Shown here: positions 1 to 12,337 of the stretch, piece by piece
Numbering within the stretch: position 1 is the stretch's first letter
Layout of the letters: every line of letters begins with the position of its first letter
Assembly: GCA_003971905.1 (NCBI GenBank)
Contig: RSEE01000035.1
Location: forward strand, 310,001-374,000
Direction: 5' to 3'
Length of the DNA: 64,000 nt
From: Moniliella sp. 'wahieum'
Taxonomy: Eukaryota > Basidiomycota > Moniliellomycetes > Moniliellales > Moniliellaceae
Translations under genes and position numbers: made by a program
The notes under the pieces: generated by a model
Told to the model about the DNA's origin: nothing
The model's input: the letters and a program-made list of their open reading frames with translations, nothing else
Database searches by the model: none

Positions 1-1757
1 TAGTGCCAGGCGCAAGAGGGCCTTCTTTGTCTCCCTCGCGAGAGGCAGCCAGAACCGGCCCAGTGGCAACGTGAGACGAAGCCGATTCGGACGGAGGCGT
101 GGTTCCCAGGGGTCTGCTCCCACTGGTCTCTCCCCATCCTGGGCGGACAAAATCGTCAGTTGACGGTCTCGCGATAGGTTGCGAGGCCGACCCAATTTCC
201 TCTTGCCTCGCACAGGCAAAGAGGAGGTCGAAAGGGTAGAATGTGTCTGCTTCCTTTCACCACGACGAGCTCGCTTGGCCGTTCGCCCAGTGCGAGGATG
301 TACACCCTTGTCTTCCGGACCAGAATCTGACGTCCCCGAGGGACCCGAGGTGGAAGTGGCTATGGCGGTCAGGCTGGGCCGAACCGGATCAGATGTACCC
401 CCTGCAGTCGACGCGCCAGCATTGTCAGATAGGCCCACAGCTGAGGGCGAAGGTCCCCTCCAGGATCCCGACTGATCACTGGGTAAGGAGAGTGGCTGCC
501 GGAAAGAAGGGGCTGAGGGCGGATATCCATAACGATTGAGACTTAGGCGCTGTAGGCCCAGTAATGGCTCTTCGTTGAGGGGAAGGCCATTCGCCACTGG
601 GGAGGGATGGCTCGACGGGGAGCCGGTATGTCGGGGAGAGAGGGAGAGGCGACCATGCTCGGTAGGGAAACAGACTGCTGAGATGGGAATGTAGGCATGG
701 TGCGACCCCGAGGAGCAACATCTTCTAGGGGGGGCAAACGCCGTCTTCGCTGGTCTTCCTCCATCGTTGGGTCGGGCAAAATATGAGCTAGTAGAGCGAG
801 ATTGTTGTCCCCCCAGCCCTTGCACAGGCCAACGCAGGGGGCGGCTCGGGTGGGATGTGGACTGGGTCCGACCAGTTAGAGAGTACTGTATCGGGTTGGA
901 GAGCCTTGGCCTGGCAGGCGGAGGGTAAACAGGCTGCGACAGCCTTCCTTCCGAGGAAAGGAGCTCCTGGCTGCTCGAAGGCCCTGAAATGAAACCAAGA
1001 TGGCGAGGCCCTCCTGAGATAAAGGGAGGAGGGGCGCTGTTGCTCTGTTCCCTGCGAGGAGGGTGCGCTGTGAAGGTGAATCTCCTGCTGGGCATTGGGA
1101 GGGGAGGGAAGGTGGTAGAAAAGGAGCTTGATGTGGGAAGGGCTGAAGTAGCTCCCCTACCAGAAGTGGAAGATGCGGGTCTGGGTGCATCCGGTACCGG
1201 CGATCGCGAGAACGATCGATGTGGGGATACATCTGGTGCATTGCGCGGCAGGGGGTCTGGCGTGGCGCGTCCAGCTGGGACAGGCGGAACCAGATGGGTG
1301 CGAGATGCCGGGCGCAGGAGCAAGTCAGACGAAGTACTGGGCAAGCTGTGGGCCGAAGCGTTTGAGCTCGAGAAACGGGCTGAACCGAGTTTGGGGCGCA
1401 CAGGAAGAGAGGAGGAGGAGGAGGAGCCACTGAGACGGGAGGGGCAAGAGTTCAGGGAGCTCAACGAGGTGAAGGAGGTGCGCTCGGAGCTTTGCGTGGA
1501 GCGAGTGCTGAGCGAAGCAACGGTCGGGTGAGGGCTTGGGGAGGTGTGTTGGGCGGGCGGAAAGGGGGCGGGGGAGGCGGAGGGACAAGAGGCGGGAGAG
1601 GAAGCGAGGAGAGCCTTGGGCTGGTGGCGCCCGGACTGGGGTTGGCACTGGGGCCGGCACTGGGGCCGGCATGGGGGCCGGGGCTGGGGCTGGAAAGGGG
1701 GCTGGGGATGGGGCTGGGGATGGGGCTGGGGATGGGGCTGGGGCTGGCGGGATCCAT
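1..1757 (-). CDS. Ser/Pro-rich protein, 5' part (runs off left edge)
   Basis: I do not recognise the family. On the minus strand one frame stays open with no stop from about 1560 to the window edge, over 500 codons. It is rich in Ser, Pro, Thr and Arg (e.g. SGSSSSSSLPVRP), as expected for a disordered regulatory protein. Near 150-240 it carries a basic stretch, KRARRGERK then RGKRKLGRPR, resembling a nuclear signal plus an AT-hook core (GRPR). The proposed ATG at 1757 opens MDPASPSPIPSP, a PSPI repeat in a neighbouring frame. An intron or a lost base near 1560-1600 must link the two. The C-terminus lies outside the window. Nuclear function is inference only. Confidence 0.55.
1621..1746 (+). 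repeat. G-rich 12-bp tandem repeat
   Basis: Imperfect copies of GGGGCTGGGGAT sit on the plus strand, preceded by GGGGCCGGCACT-like units. They encode the PSPI/PSAG repeats of the minus-strand gene. Runs of four G spaced by 1-4 bases meet the usual pattern for intramolecular G-quadruplexes on the non-template strand. Array length and frame here are prone to sequencing error. Confidence 0.7.
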
Positions 1758-3183
1758 GGCGCCACGCCGGCCGAGTTGCGAGGCCGAGGGAGGAGGCGAC
1801 GCGCAGGAGCCAGGAGCAGAAGGGGGCTGCCAGATGCCCGATGCGAGGCCACACGTCCCGGGGGCGGGCAGAAGCGCGAGAGCCAGGCGCGGACCAGCAA
1901 GCACTCAACTCTGCGCGCAGCGCCAGAGGTGGTGGCAGAACAGCAACGGCAGCGGTGGGTTTTGTTCCAGCATCGGAACCGGGCAGCGGCCCCGGGGGCG
2001 GTCAGCGCTGAGCCTCACCGATGAGGTCATCGGCCATTATGCATTGTTTGCCTGGATTTGGCTGATTCCATATTCCGACGCAACAGCAGCGCTGCTCGCT
2101 TCCGGCGGCTGCCCCAGCCTGCCCAGCACACACCAAAGCAGCCGGCGGGGCCGCGATGCAAGCCGGCTCTTCCCAGACCCTGCGGCGTCTGCTTCCCTGT
2201 GTGGGACCCAATTTCCAACCGCACCACACTGCCCCGCAGCCACGGACGTCATTAATCCCCGGACCGCTTACGTACGCATCTCCCCGACCCTTTTCGTGTG
2301 CTAGCACCGCACCGACCGCTGACCGCCCCCATCCCACGCCCAGCTCCCATCTCTCGGTGCTGGGACCCACATGCATGCGTTCGAAACCAGCATCGGCTAC
2401 AAGCAGCAGCAGGCAGCCGACATGTCGATGATGAACAGGAAGAGGGCATCACCATCACATCGGCACATGCCACATTTCACATGTCACCCCGTCACCGTGA
2501 CTTGTCACGCAACGCCCGCGTGCGGTTGTGCAACAGAGGCGGTTCGTTTAGAAGTTGCTGTAATCGTCAGGGTAATCTTCATGTTGATGCGATGTGGCTG
2601 GTGTGTGTGTTGCGCCAAAACACCAATAGCTACGGATGCAGGATGGCAAACACGCAGGGCCCGCATGCCCACTGCATTTTGGACTCGATCACTAATCATG
2701 CTCATATGGCGCTCGGCTTGGAATAATACTACTACCTTCTCCTGCATTCCTTTCGTCACTAGTCACTCGCTACGCCAAGAAAACCGGGGTGACATCATCA
2801 GTGTGGACAGTGAGATCATCGATCAAGAGGGTATATACTAGTGAAAACGATGAGGAAAAATCGACCGTGATGCATGATGCATCCTCTGGTATCGACGGAG
2901 TATAGTTCGGAGTAATAGAGTAGCCACTGCCGCATTGTGGCGCAAAAGCATTTTGGCTTTCTCCATCTTCAGAACACTCTCCCTATATGACACCTGGAAG
3001 GGTGGTGGATGTGTATCGAGATCTCGGTGTTGATCGTGGTTGAGTTTGGGTCTGTCCCGGGACCTCGGTCCCGTACGCTTATTATGGTTTAGGCCAGGGC
3101 CCTTCCTATCACTCTGTGGATCCCACCGGCCACCCTGCTTTATAATTGTGGTCACCACACCGAGAGCTTGATGAGAGTGCACA
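1758..3183. other. gene-poor region upstream of the Ser/Pro-rich gene
   Basis: No frame has convincing coding character. The part nearest 1757 is GC-rich and probably holds the promoter and 5' leader of the minus-strand gene. At 2455-2510 there are loosely repeated CACATGTCAC / GTCACCGTGAC words, the same motif seen as clean arrays at 41.1 and 52.5 kb. Confidence 0.5.
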
Positions 3184-5140
3184 TATCTCTATTCTGCATC
3201 CATACCATTGACAGAGCTTAAGGCTGGGACACAGGGGAGACGCTACGTCTAATCCGAACCGTTCATCTTGCGGGGGTTACTAGTGGAAGCGCCACCAAGG
3301 CTAAGGAACCAGGGGGATCGCCAGGATATCAGGACCCTCTGATTCTCGTCATCCGACCCCGTACCCTAGGTAGCGCGTGTGGACACGGATGAACGTAGTT
3401 GACATCCGAGCGAGGAACCATTTCCATTGAGACTCAGTAGCCAAATCCTCTTCCAATGCGCAAACATCTTGCCCGCTGTCTTATTGGTGCCGTAGTATCC
3501 TCGCGTCGTCAAAACCAGAGGGGAAAACGGCTCTTCATTGCGTCCCTGGTAGTACTTGGCGTTCTTGTCGCATTCTGCTTGTTCAAGCAGACGAAGCAGC
3601 TCCTTCTCCCGGCGTTCCAAGGGCGTCGCGGTGCTCTCGTACACCACTCTCCGGTACGCGTTGTGCGCCTCCTGCGTTCCCGTGTCGCGCAGCGTGTGGT
3701 CCACCTCCATTCCGGATCCTCTGATTGCTCCGGGCCCCATCACGCGGTAGTCGGTGCGCTGTGTCCTCTGTCTCCTCCCATCCTCTTCCTCCACCATAGG
3801 TTCGTTGCGGACGTGGGTGTCGGGGATGGAGCGTATGAGCTGGAGAATGGGCTCCCGCACTACCTCATACAACGCATTAAACTTGGCCTGGGAGCGGGCG
3901 CACACCATGTTGTGCTCCAGCGAGGACATGACGCCGCACTTGCATATGCTGCGCGTGGAGCGGCACAGCGTGCGGAGCTGTAGACCAACCTGAACCTGCT
4001 GGTCAGAGAGATTGAGGCACGGGACGAATGGAATGGCACAGAGGCAATTCTGGCTCAGCGGGTTGCTGTTCTCAACCCCATGGCGACCATCGGTAGGATC
4101 CAGCTGCTGGTGCAGCTCCTGTCGACTCCGCTCCCACATCGCCCGGCAGCGCTGGCATTGCTTCGTTAATGCGTTGGCCATATCCGTTTGTGGTCCCGAA
4201 CGGTCTGGTAATAAGAAAGCGGTTGACCTCGTTGGCCGCGGCACACAGGCATGGGGCGTAATATACGAGTAAAGCGGGCTGCGCCGCATCCTTTCATCCG
4301 GAGAGGCAGGCTCATGAGCATGTCGAAGTGGTCGTCCTTGGCACCTTGGGAGATCTCGTCGCCCCGGCATCCGTCTGAATTCCACATACAGATGAAGGCG
4401 TCGATCTCGGCCAGCATGTCGTCCAGCTCAACCCCATCTGCATAGTATGGAGAAGATGACGCAGCATGATCTGAGTACTGTACCGCCATAGTAAGAGGCG
4501 TCCCTGGGGGGTGATGCCCTCAAACTCGGGCATGTTCTCTCTCAGGACGGTTGGTCCCGGAGCCACGATCGACGACAGTCTAGCCCTCCCACACAAGTGC
4601 CCAGGGCGTGCAGCCCATCCTCCCAAATTTGGTCCCGGTCCCTTGCGCAGGTTGAGGGTGAGGCCTGACGCGTCGTCTTCCAAAATATCCGCGGCTAGGC
4701 CGGTAATACCTGGCTCTGGCCCGAAGAGAGGAATGTCTACCAGGAACGCAGCCATCACCAGGTGCACCAGCGGCAGATCCTTGTGCAACTTCTCCAGCGC
4801 GGGCCTCACTGCGATGGAGAAGAAAAGGGGGCGAGGGGGTCGCCCTGACAAACACCTTCTGCCGACAGAACCCGTGAATCATGTCCGCCCGAAGCAACCC
4901 AAAGATGGGTGGAGGAACCATAGATCCATCGAGCCAACGAGAGGGATGGCGGGCGAATACCATCGCCTGCTTCCGCGACCCGACGGTTGCGATAGCCGAA
5001 TGAATGGCGGGGATGGCGAAGTGGATGGCGGAGATGATCTGAGGGTGCGTGGGAGGGAGGAGCGCGGCGTTGGGGCGGGTGGGGAGGTAGGTGGGCGTGA
5101 GAAAGCCGCCCGGGATGCGGGGGTAGTGGGTGGACAGACA
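3184..5140 (-). mobile_element. 5'-truncated non-LTR retrotransposon (LINE), copy 1
   Basis: Minus-strand frames carry recognisable reverse-transcriptase pieces. WIYGSSTHLW is followed by the conserved VCQGDPLAP box at about 4835-4815 and then a thumb-like region. Downstream, 4000-3400, is a cysteine cluster (CKCG..H..C) and a C-terminal domain with TPLERREKELL and DKNAKY typical of LINE tails. The catalytic YxDD site is degenerate (AFLVDI, near 4745) and the frame changes several times, so the copy is dead. The 3' end at about 3184 is fixed by alignment with a second copy at 53.7-55.1 kb, which shares the 3' UTR words CCCAGCCTTAAG and TATGGATGCA. The 5' end is uncertain. No endonuclease domain is visible, as expected for 5' truncation. 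Confidence 0.75.
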
Positions 5141-6621
5141 CAGAAGCTGGACGGACGGCAGAGAGAGAGAGGGTCAGTGGAGGGCCGGGGGGTGGCAGAC
5201 GAGGCGCGGGAAGGCACAGGGGTAAGGGAGGCTGAGAATAGGGGGAAACGAGGCAACGGACCTTGGGGGCCGGGTAATGTCAGGCAGGTGGGAATGATCG
5301 TGGTAAGAAACCATAATGGGGGGGGGTTAGCGCGTTCCTGTGGCCAGGGGGTGTGAAAAGTCCTGCTGTTGCACAGACTGAGGTTGGGGGTAGAGGGTGT
5401 GTGGAAGGCTACGGCCCGGTGGTGGTCCTCCTTGTAAACGTGTGCCATCAATTGGTAATCTCTCCTCATCGACCTCATCCTGTTTCCGCTAATGCATATG
5501 TTGTGGCTTGAGGTAGGGCTTCCTGTCCAACATTGCTTGACCCGGGTGGGGCTCCGAAAAAAGCGGGATGGAGGTGGTCGGTGGGGGGAAGGAGGAGCAT
5601 GAAGGGGTCAAAACGGGACCCTATATTTACTTGCTGAACGGCAGGATCTAGTCAGCCGTTAGTAGGGAGTCTTATGCCACCGTGCACCACCGTGCACCAC
5701 CCTGCACCACCGAGCGCAGGGTCCTCATTGAGCCCTATATAACCGATGCCCTAGCACCAAAAGCCCAATTTTGGATTAGTTTTTGCTCCCCCTTTTCCGT
5801 GTAGGGGCCGAAGCCAGGGCCGCTGAGGAATCCCTCCGTCTCCCACGTTCGAGGCCCATGGGGGACATCTTCCAACATTGGCGTACGGGTTGGGAGGGCC
5901 AGGCCTCAGTTGGAACGAATGTTGCACTAGGCGGCCAATAAAGTTGGGAAGGGGGTGGCTGGTGGTAGTAGCAGTATATAGTGGCTTCCACCTGCAGTTC
6001 AAAAACAAAAGGGCCCTGCGACTTGCGACTATTAGCCGAGGCGCGCGACACAGTACAGACGGGGTACGGGCGGGTGTGGCTCTTCGGTGTTGAGCATTCT
6101 GGGATGCGCATGTGTGCGGCGCACGACTCGCGGAAGCATATTAATTTGCAAACAGGGGCGAAAGGTCGACTGCTGAGTCTCAGCCTGGGCGTAGGTGTGA
6201 GGAGGGTGAGCGTGTGGATGGGTGCAAGCTTTGGTGCGTGCTGGGCAAGTTGGTAGCGCACAGCGGCGATCGAGAGAGGGCAGGCAGGTAGTCAGCCCAT
6301 CAATTGAAAAAGCTTGTCTCTCTTGGATCTTCTCTCGAAGTAACTCAAGTTCTGGGAGTCTCCCACTACCAATGTTGTGTTTTCAACGCCCCGTTTTGGA
6401 GCTTTTCTGACAGTGCTGACCACGCTCAGCGCCCCATGGCGGTGCCAGCAGTAACAGACGGTGCTGCTAGACCGTGGGAGGGACCCCCTAAGCATGCTAG
6501 GTGCCGACGAGCCATGTACAGGCAATTTCAACCTGTCGGAATGCGGTGGCAAAGCCCCGAAGCACGCGGACGGCTGGTCGCCCGGTCACAGATGCCGGAG
6601 GGTAGTGCTAGGGTCCCCGTA
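5141..6621. other. non-coding, simple repeats
   Basis: No supported gene. At 5678-5715 a 10-bp unit (ACCACCGTGC and variants) is repeated about four times. A TATATAA-type box lies at 5735-5741 without a convincing downstream gene. Open frames here are short and lack family features. Confidence 0.45.
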
Positions 6622-6893
6622 GTGCTAGGGTGTCCCTACACGGCCCTCAAGTTGTTCCGTGATGCTCACCTCGCCGGGCGGAAAAGTTCCGCTCGCACGC
6701 CGCCCACCCCTCCCTGCTCGTTCCATCTGCATCTCCCTCTACTCTATCTCCTGTCTCCTGTCTCCTTCCCTTGGGACGTTGCTGGAAGACTTGTGCCTCA
6801 CCACTTTGCCTTCACGCCGTTTATCCGAAGGCTGCTTTGCAGCTGGTCGGTCGATGGGATCGTCGAGTTCTCCCGAGTCGCACTCCAGCAAAT
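6622..6893 (+). repeat. dispersed repeat R1, copy 1
   Basis: About 270 bp that reappears in the same orientation at 36947-37189. Shared blocks include AGTGCTAGGGT..CCCT at the left, ACGGCCCTCAA, a pyrimidine tract (CTCTCTC..CCTT), CTCACCACTTTGCCTTCACG, GAAGGCTGCTTTGCAGCTG and CCCGAGTCGCACTC at the right. It is not coding in any consistent frame. The second copy lies just upstream of a Crypton, so it may be that element's leader or a separate short non-autonomous element. Confidence 0.75.
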
Positions 6894-9144
6894 GCGCTAG
6901 ACATGCGACGCAACAATGAGCTTCAGGCTTCAGGCTTCGCCGGCCTCATCGGCTCACCGGTCAGCAGTCAGCGCTCAGCGGTCCCAGCACCGGTCACCGG
7001 TCACCAGGGCCGCAGTTACATTACATTACAGTGGATAGATATGTGTTCTGAATGGACGGAGCAGTTGCTGCGGTGGGCTGCGGGCCGCGGGCCGCAACAG
7101 TAGCCCGCAGCCGCAGCAGTATCTATGTAGAACCTGCTTCTTCGGCGAGCGGCGAGCTGGGCTCTCGAGCGCGCGCCCTGGAAGGGGTCCAGTCTGTGTC
7201 CCCGGCCAGATACCTGAATCCGGAATCGATGATCTTCGCCAGACCCACCCTCCCTTGTGTGTAGAAAGGGTGTGCCAGTGGCCATTCCAAAGCTAAAACG
7301 CAGTCCCTAGTTAGTAATGCGATGTTAATCATTGGCCAACGCCTTACATTTAGGACGTTTAGGCGTGCAGGACGTTCAGATCGGTCAATTGAACGTCCAC
7401 ACTTACGCCTCAGGTACTCAATAGCAGCCCGCAGCAACACACTCTGTGAGCATCTGAATCAGGTACTCCGTGTACTCACTGTCAATGCCATGCACCATGC
7501 ACGTGCACATGCATATCACACGTCGCTTTAAGCTTTTAGGCTCACACTCAGTCTCTGAGCGCTCAATTGAAGCTTGAAGCTAGCTTGAAGCTTGACCGGT
7601 GACCGGTGACCGGTCTGAAGGCTTGAGGCCTTTTCCTGTGGGTTACTCGGTAGACGACCAGAGAACTCAGGCAGCCGATGGCGTATATTCCACTGCACAT
7701 ATGAGCTACAGAGGCTAGAGAATATTCCTGCCCTCCAGGATAAACTATTGGAAGGAATGCACCGGAAGGATCCGGGCTTGGGCTACTAGCACTTCTATAC
7801 TAGTGTGGCGCCTGTAAACCCAACTCGGTGAGAGTAGCAGTGTGAATATTCAACACTCGACAGTGCACTCTCAGTACATTCAGCAGCACTCAATATGTTG
7901 ACCAAAAGGGTCTGAGGTCTGAGGCCTGAGGGCCAGCAGCAGACCAGCCACCTCCGAGATCACTCTGATATTCAAGCTTCAAGCTGCACAGTATATACTC
8001 TTCTTCAGTAACTCAGTACTCATTCAGTCCTCAGTCTGAGTACTCAGTAACGGAGTTGGCAGTACTATAGGCAGTACTCGGTATCCTAGTGACTAGTAAC
8101 TGGTGTTAGCTAAGCGACTGATGTTCGCTTCATAAGCTTCATAGCATGGCAACGCTTTTAAGACAGAGGGACAAAGAAACGCTGCGCCTATTGCTCTACC
8201 GTCATGTCATCGCGGTTAAACAGAGGCTCTCGCACAAGTACATAAGTGTGCTCTCGTTGAACATTATAAAAACGTAGACATTTGCATTGATCGATGCAGA
8301 TCGTGCTCATTTCGATCATCGGAGTGGGCACTTTCTGGCATGCGGGGACAGTGATCGTAGTGGGCGTTGGGCGCTGGGCGGTGTGTCTAAGTACGAAGCA
8401 TGCAACGGCTGAAAACGGCTGCGGGGTGCTGCGTAATGCTGTTGTTCATACGTTGTCAGGTGAATAGTGTGAATCATCAAGCATTGTGCTGCATGTGCTG
8501 CCTGTGCCAGCCACGTGCAGGGACATTGCCCCATCGTATGTTGCCTACCATTGCCCCCACCTCCTAGTCCCTTGTTATACACACGTTCCCACACCGGCGT
8601 TCTTCTCCGTCTTGTCATTGACTGTCCAGCTAAAGTGGGGTAGTGCGTAGGTCGTAGCAGCGGCGTGGGATACAGAAGGGCTGCGCACTAATAGTAGGCT
8701 TCCCTGGCCCTGCCAAGTAAGAGGGACGACCATCTCACGCAGCACTGGGCGTCGGTGCCCCGCTGTCTCACCCCGTGAATTGCTGCGCACCTCCCCCGCC
8801 GTCGCCCCGACGCGCCTAATGATCCTGGTTTCCAGCAAACGTCCTAAGTGCAGTTATACAATGGCAGAGAGAAGACAGGAGCTGGGTGAACCCAGACTGA
8901 GGATCAGAAGAAAAGAAGGAAGGAGAAGAAAGGAGGGCGGCGGCACTAGGCCAGGGGATAGGGAACTGGTGTGGTGCCCGGATGAAAGAAGGTCAGGAGT
9001 GCCGCGGAGGTGGCTGGCCCATAGGACCCTGGTCAACACCGCGTGTCAAGGAGCACTCACCACTCAGGCCGCATTCTTAAACGCCCCTCTTCTCGCCACC
9101 ACCTCCCCCCAACCCAACACCCCCCCCCCCGCCCTCCAGGACAC
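6894..9144. other. non-coding, microrepeat-rich region
   Basis: No supported gene over 2.2 kb. It is dense in short palindromic words: GGTCACCGGTCACC near 6955-7010 and 7595-7615, AAGCTTGAAGCTAGCTTG near 7565-7590, and ACTCAGTACTCA-type words at 7990-8095. The final few hundred bases (9090-9130) hold a C-rich run ahead of the multicopper oxidase start. Confidence 0.5.
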
Positions 9145-11474
9145 ATGCACAGCCTTTCCACCCTGGTCCGCCTGGCCTTTGTTGCTGCCGCCGGGGCCCC
9201 CTCGCTCGGCCCTCGCCCACCCGCCTACCGATCCTGGCCGGGCCTTTCATCCCCGCTTCACCTTCGCCGTGGCTCGCAAACGACGCAGCCGTGCCCCTCA
9301 TGCCCGCGCCAGCACGGTGGCGTGAGTACAACTTCGAGATCACACAGAGTGGCTCGCCCCCGACGGTTTCTGGCGCCAGACGTTGCCATCAACGGCCAAA
9401 CCCCCGGCCCAACCATTGAGGCCACCGAGGGAGACACTGTGCGCATCAATGTCGTCAACAATGTCAACACCCAGAGTAGTGTCCATTTCCACGGAATTGT
9501 TCAAGTTGATCCCCAACAAGACGGCGTGCCCGGGATCACTCAGTGGCCCATCTTCCTTACGGGAACTACACGTATGAGTGGAAAGCGGTCCAGTCAGGGG
9601 CTTACTTTTACCACTCGCACAGCCGCGGCACGTACGTTTCCCCCCTTGTCCCTCCACCCAGCTGTATGATTACTCACCTTTTTCCCTTCTTCGCGCCATC
9701 TCAGGTACGTCGACGGCTTGCGTGGACCAATCGTCATCCACCCGCTTCTACCGCTGGAAGGCCTGGAACTCGATAGACAAGTCAGCGTAAACAGCATCGA
9801 GCAAGCCTTCAAGCAAGCCGTGCCTCTTTTGCTCCACGATTGGCGGCACGAGACGTTTGACAATGCCCTGATCCGTTACCGCGGAACCGGACAGGACCCG
9901 TACTGCTCCGACTCGATGCTCATCAACTCACAAGGACGTGTAGTTTGCCTGCCATCGGAGCAGCTCCAAGAGTACTCTGGCGTTCCGGCAGCATTTGGTA
10001 TCGTGGATTATGTCGACCCAACTGGGTGTGTCCCACCGGTGCTGAGCTTTGAAAACCGTTTGGAGAACATTAATGCACGCACCTGCCAACACAACCAGTG
10101 CCTTTGGCGTCTACCCCACATCCTCCTTTGGCAGTAACGATGGCGACTGGGCCGCCTTCCACCTGGTCAATGCCGGTGCCGAGTGGCAGTCGTGTTTCTC
10201 CATTGACGGTCATGATATGTGGGTCGTGGCGCGCGACGGTACCTTTGTTGAGCCGCAAAAAGTGCAAGTGGTGCAGCTGACGCTTGGTTCACGCTACACT
10301 GTCGTTGTGCCCACGTCCAATTCTACTGGCCAGTACCGCATGCGTCTTGCTGCCTGCGGCAACCTACCTCAAATCTCGTCCGGATATGCTGTGCTTGATG
10401 TGGACAAGGCTGGCTCAGGTGCTGGTTCATCTTCTTCGGTGGTGAGCTCGAGCAAGGCCTCTTCTGTTGGTTCTTCCAAATCACGCTCCGTCGCCTCGTC
10501 CTCCGTTCCGACTGCAAGCAAGGCAAGCAAGCGGCAAGAGGCTACACCGGAGCCGGCCGACATTTCGACCGTTACCCAGTATTCTTCCTCCTTTGCCAGC
10601 GAATATACTCTTCCCGCTGAGATTATTGGTTTCCCCGTTCCGTCCGTGCAGCCGTACATCCCCACTCCGTCGCAACAGGCCGACCTTCCACTGCAGAAGG
10701 CCAAATGGAGCAACGGCTTCCCCCAGCCCGACACGCCTGCTGGCAAGGCCCTGGGATGGAACGTGACCAACGACTTGCCTTCCACTGGTACCACCTGGCT
10801 CAACTACAACGGAACGCTACTCAATGGTGCTTTGATTCAGAACGAATCCGCACTGGCCCCGTTCACTGCGGAAGCTCCCCCCAGGGCAGGCCGACTACAC
10901 GTTCCATTTGCAGTTGAACATGACGAATGGGGTCACATGGTCTTTGGTTGGAACCAACAAGACGTTCAGCTCGCTCAACTTTCAAGGTTACCCATTTTGT
11001 TTGATAAAGCGTCGGATCGGGGCCAGGGTATGCCTACTGACACCATCTTCAACATGAAGAACAACTCGGTGGTTGACTTTATCTTCCAGGACGCGACTAC
11101 GCGCCTGGGTCCCAACCCTCCCCACCCACTTCACAAGCATAACGATCCCGTGTGGTACTTGGGCTCGGGTGCTGGCACATTGAATTACACCTCTGTCGAA
11201 GACATTCTTTCCACAACAGCTCTCTGCTCAACATGCAAAACCCAGAATTACTCGATTCATGGAGCGTGCCTTCCCTTGGATGGGCTATTGTTCGCCACCA
11301 TGTTCGTCGCCCTACCGTTTCTTTGCTCCACTGCCACATTGCCCAGCATCTCAGTGTCCCCGTGTCTCCCATGCCGTGAAACCTGCTCGTACCTCTGGAC
11401 CGCTACTAACCACATCCGTATTTGCACTAGGCGCTGCTATGGCTATTGTCCTGGTTGAAGCTCCGGAGCTATGA
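9145..11474 (+). CDS. secreted multicopper oxidase (laccase/ferroxidase-like)
   Basis: Couples one-electron oxidation of a phenol, metal or similar substrate to reduction of O2 to water; probably secreted or surface-bound. Start chosen at 9145 because MHSLSTLVRLAFVAAAG resembles a signal peptide. Three cupredoxin domains are visible. The copper sites are HFHG (about 9488), YFYHSHSRGT (9605-9632), HPLHKHN (11126) and LLHCHIAQHL (11325-11352). Introns are 9632-9704 and 11354-11430, the latter with a TACTAAC branch site. A Ser/Lys-rich linker of about 50 residues (10400-10560) separates domains 2 and 3. Several single-base frame changes occur, e.g. before NGQTPGP and near 10130. The frame after the stop at 11474 stays open to 11569 (NLSDISSTNLNAP), so the true C-terminus may be there. 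Laccase versus Fet3-type cannot be settled; no membrane anchor is seen. Confidence 0.88.
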
Positions 11475-12337
11475 ACCTGTCCGACATCTCCTCGACCAAC
11501 CTTAATGCTCCTCACATCACTCCGCCCTACGTTGCGGCCAATGGCCTGGTGGGGTTGAGTGAGCTGTGATATTGCCTATATATATATGGTGCGGCATCCG
11601 TCGAAAATTCTTGCCTTTTGGGGGGTTGCATGCTCTTTACCCCCCTACCTTCTTCTCTCTGCTCCGTTATTGTTATGCGACAATACAGCCAGAAGACGTT
11701 TCCCAGCTATGGTCTCGCTTTCTCTACTGTTCTCTCGATTTTCCCAGTACAATATGCCTACTGTCTCTGGCCTTTTGTCGTCCCCCCCTTTTTGCGCATA
11801 TATGCTTCATGCACCCCTACACAGTCTTGTTGCCAGGCACAAGGATGATGATCATCCCTGAGCCGACTTTTTCTCTTACTCTCACAATCTCTTTTTGAGT
11901 TGAGTCTACATATGCACAAAACACACCAGGCTCTTCACATTCTTTGCGGAGTTACCTTCTCGTGCAGGCATGAGAAGGGTGGGCTGCGGCCATCCGAACT
12001 GCCCATATATACTGGCTGTAACCACCACATCCTTGGTAGGTCACTGCAATGCAATGGGCGTTCTGGGGACACCTTCTTGCGGCATATAGACGCTGTGGCT
12101 TCAATTTGCTCCCACATGTATATCGTGTTTGCCCCTATGTATATCTCGGCGTAGGCTTCTGGTGCGTGCGGAGTCCTCGAGCGGAATGCGTCGTTCCGCC
12201 TGGGCAGGCGATTGAATATTGAGCGCTTGAGCGGTCACGCGGATCACGCGGATCACACCTGGGCGCGGGGCGGGCGGCAAGGGCCGGCTCCGCTTGGGTC
12301 CCCAGCGCTGCCAGCGCCACCATCTATCTCTCTCATC
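11475..12337. other. intergenic, 3' region of oxidase and VPS20 promoter
   Basis: Pyrimidine-rich downstream sequence of the oxidase gene, then the leader of the VPS20-like gene. CGGATCACG is repeated directly at 12239-12257. No coding frame is supported. Confidence 0.45.

Noticed and set aside
1492-2304. 270-codon plus-strand Gly-rich frame
   Set aside because: Antisense to the PSPI-repeat start of the minus-strand gene; composition is that of the G-rich repeat.
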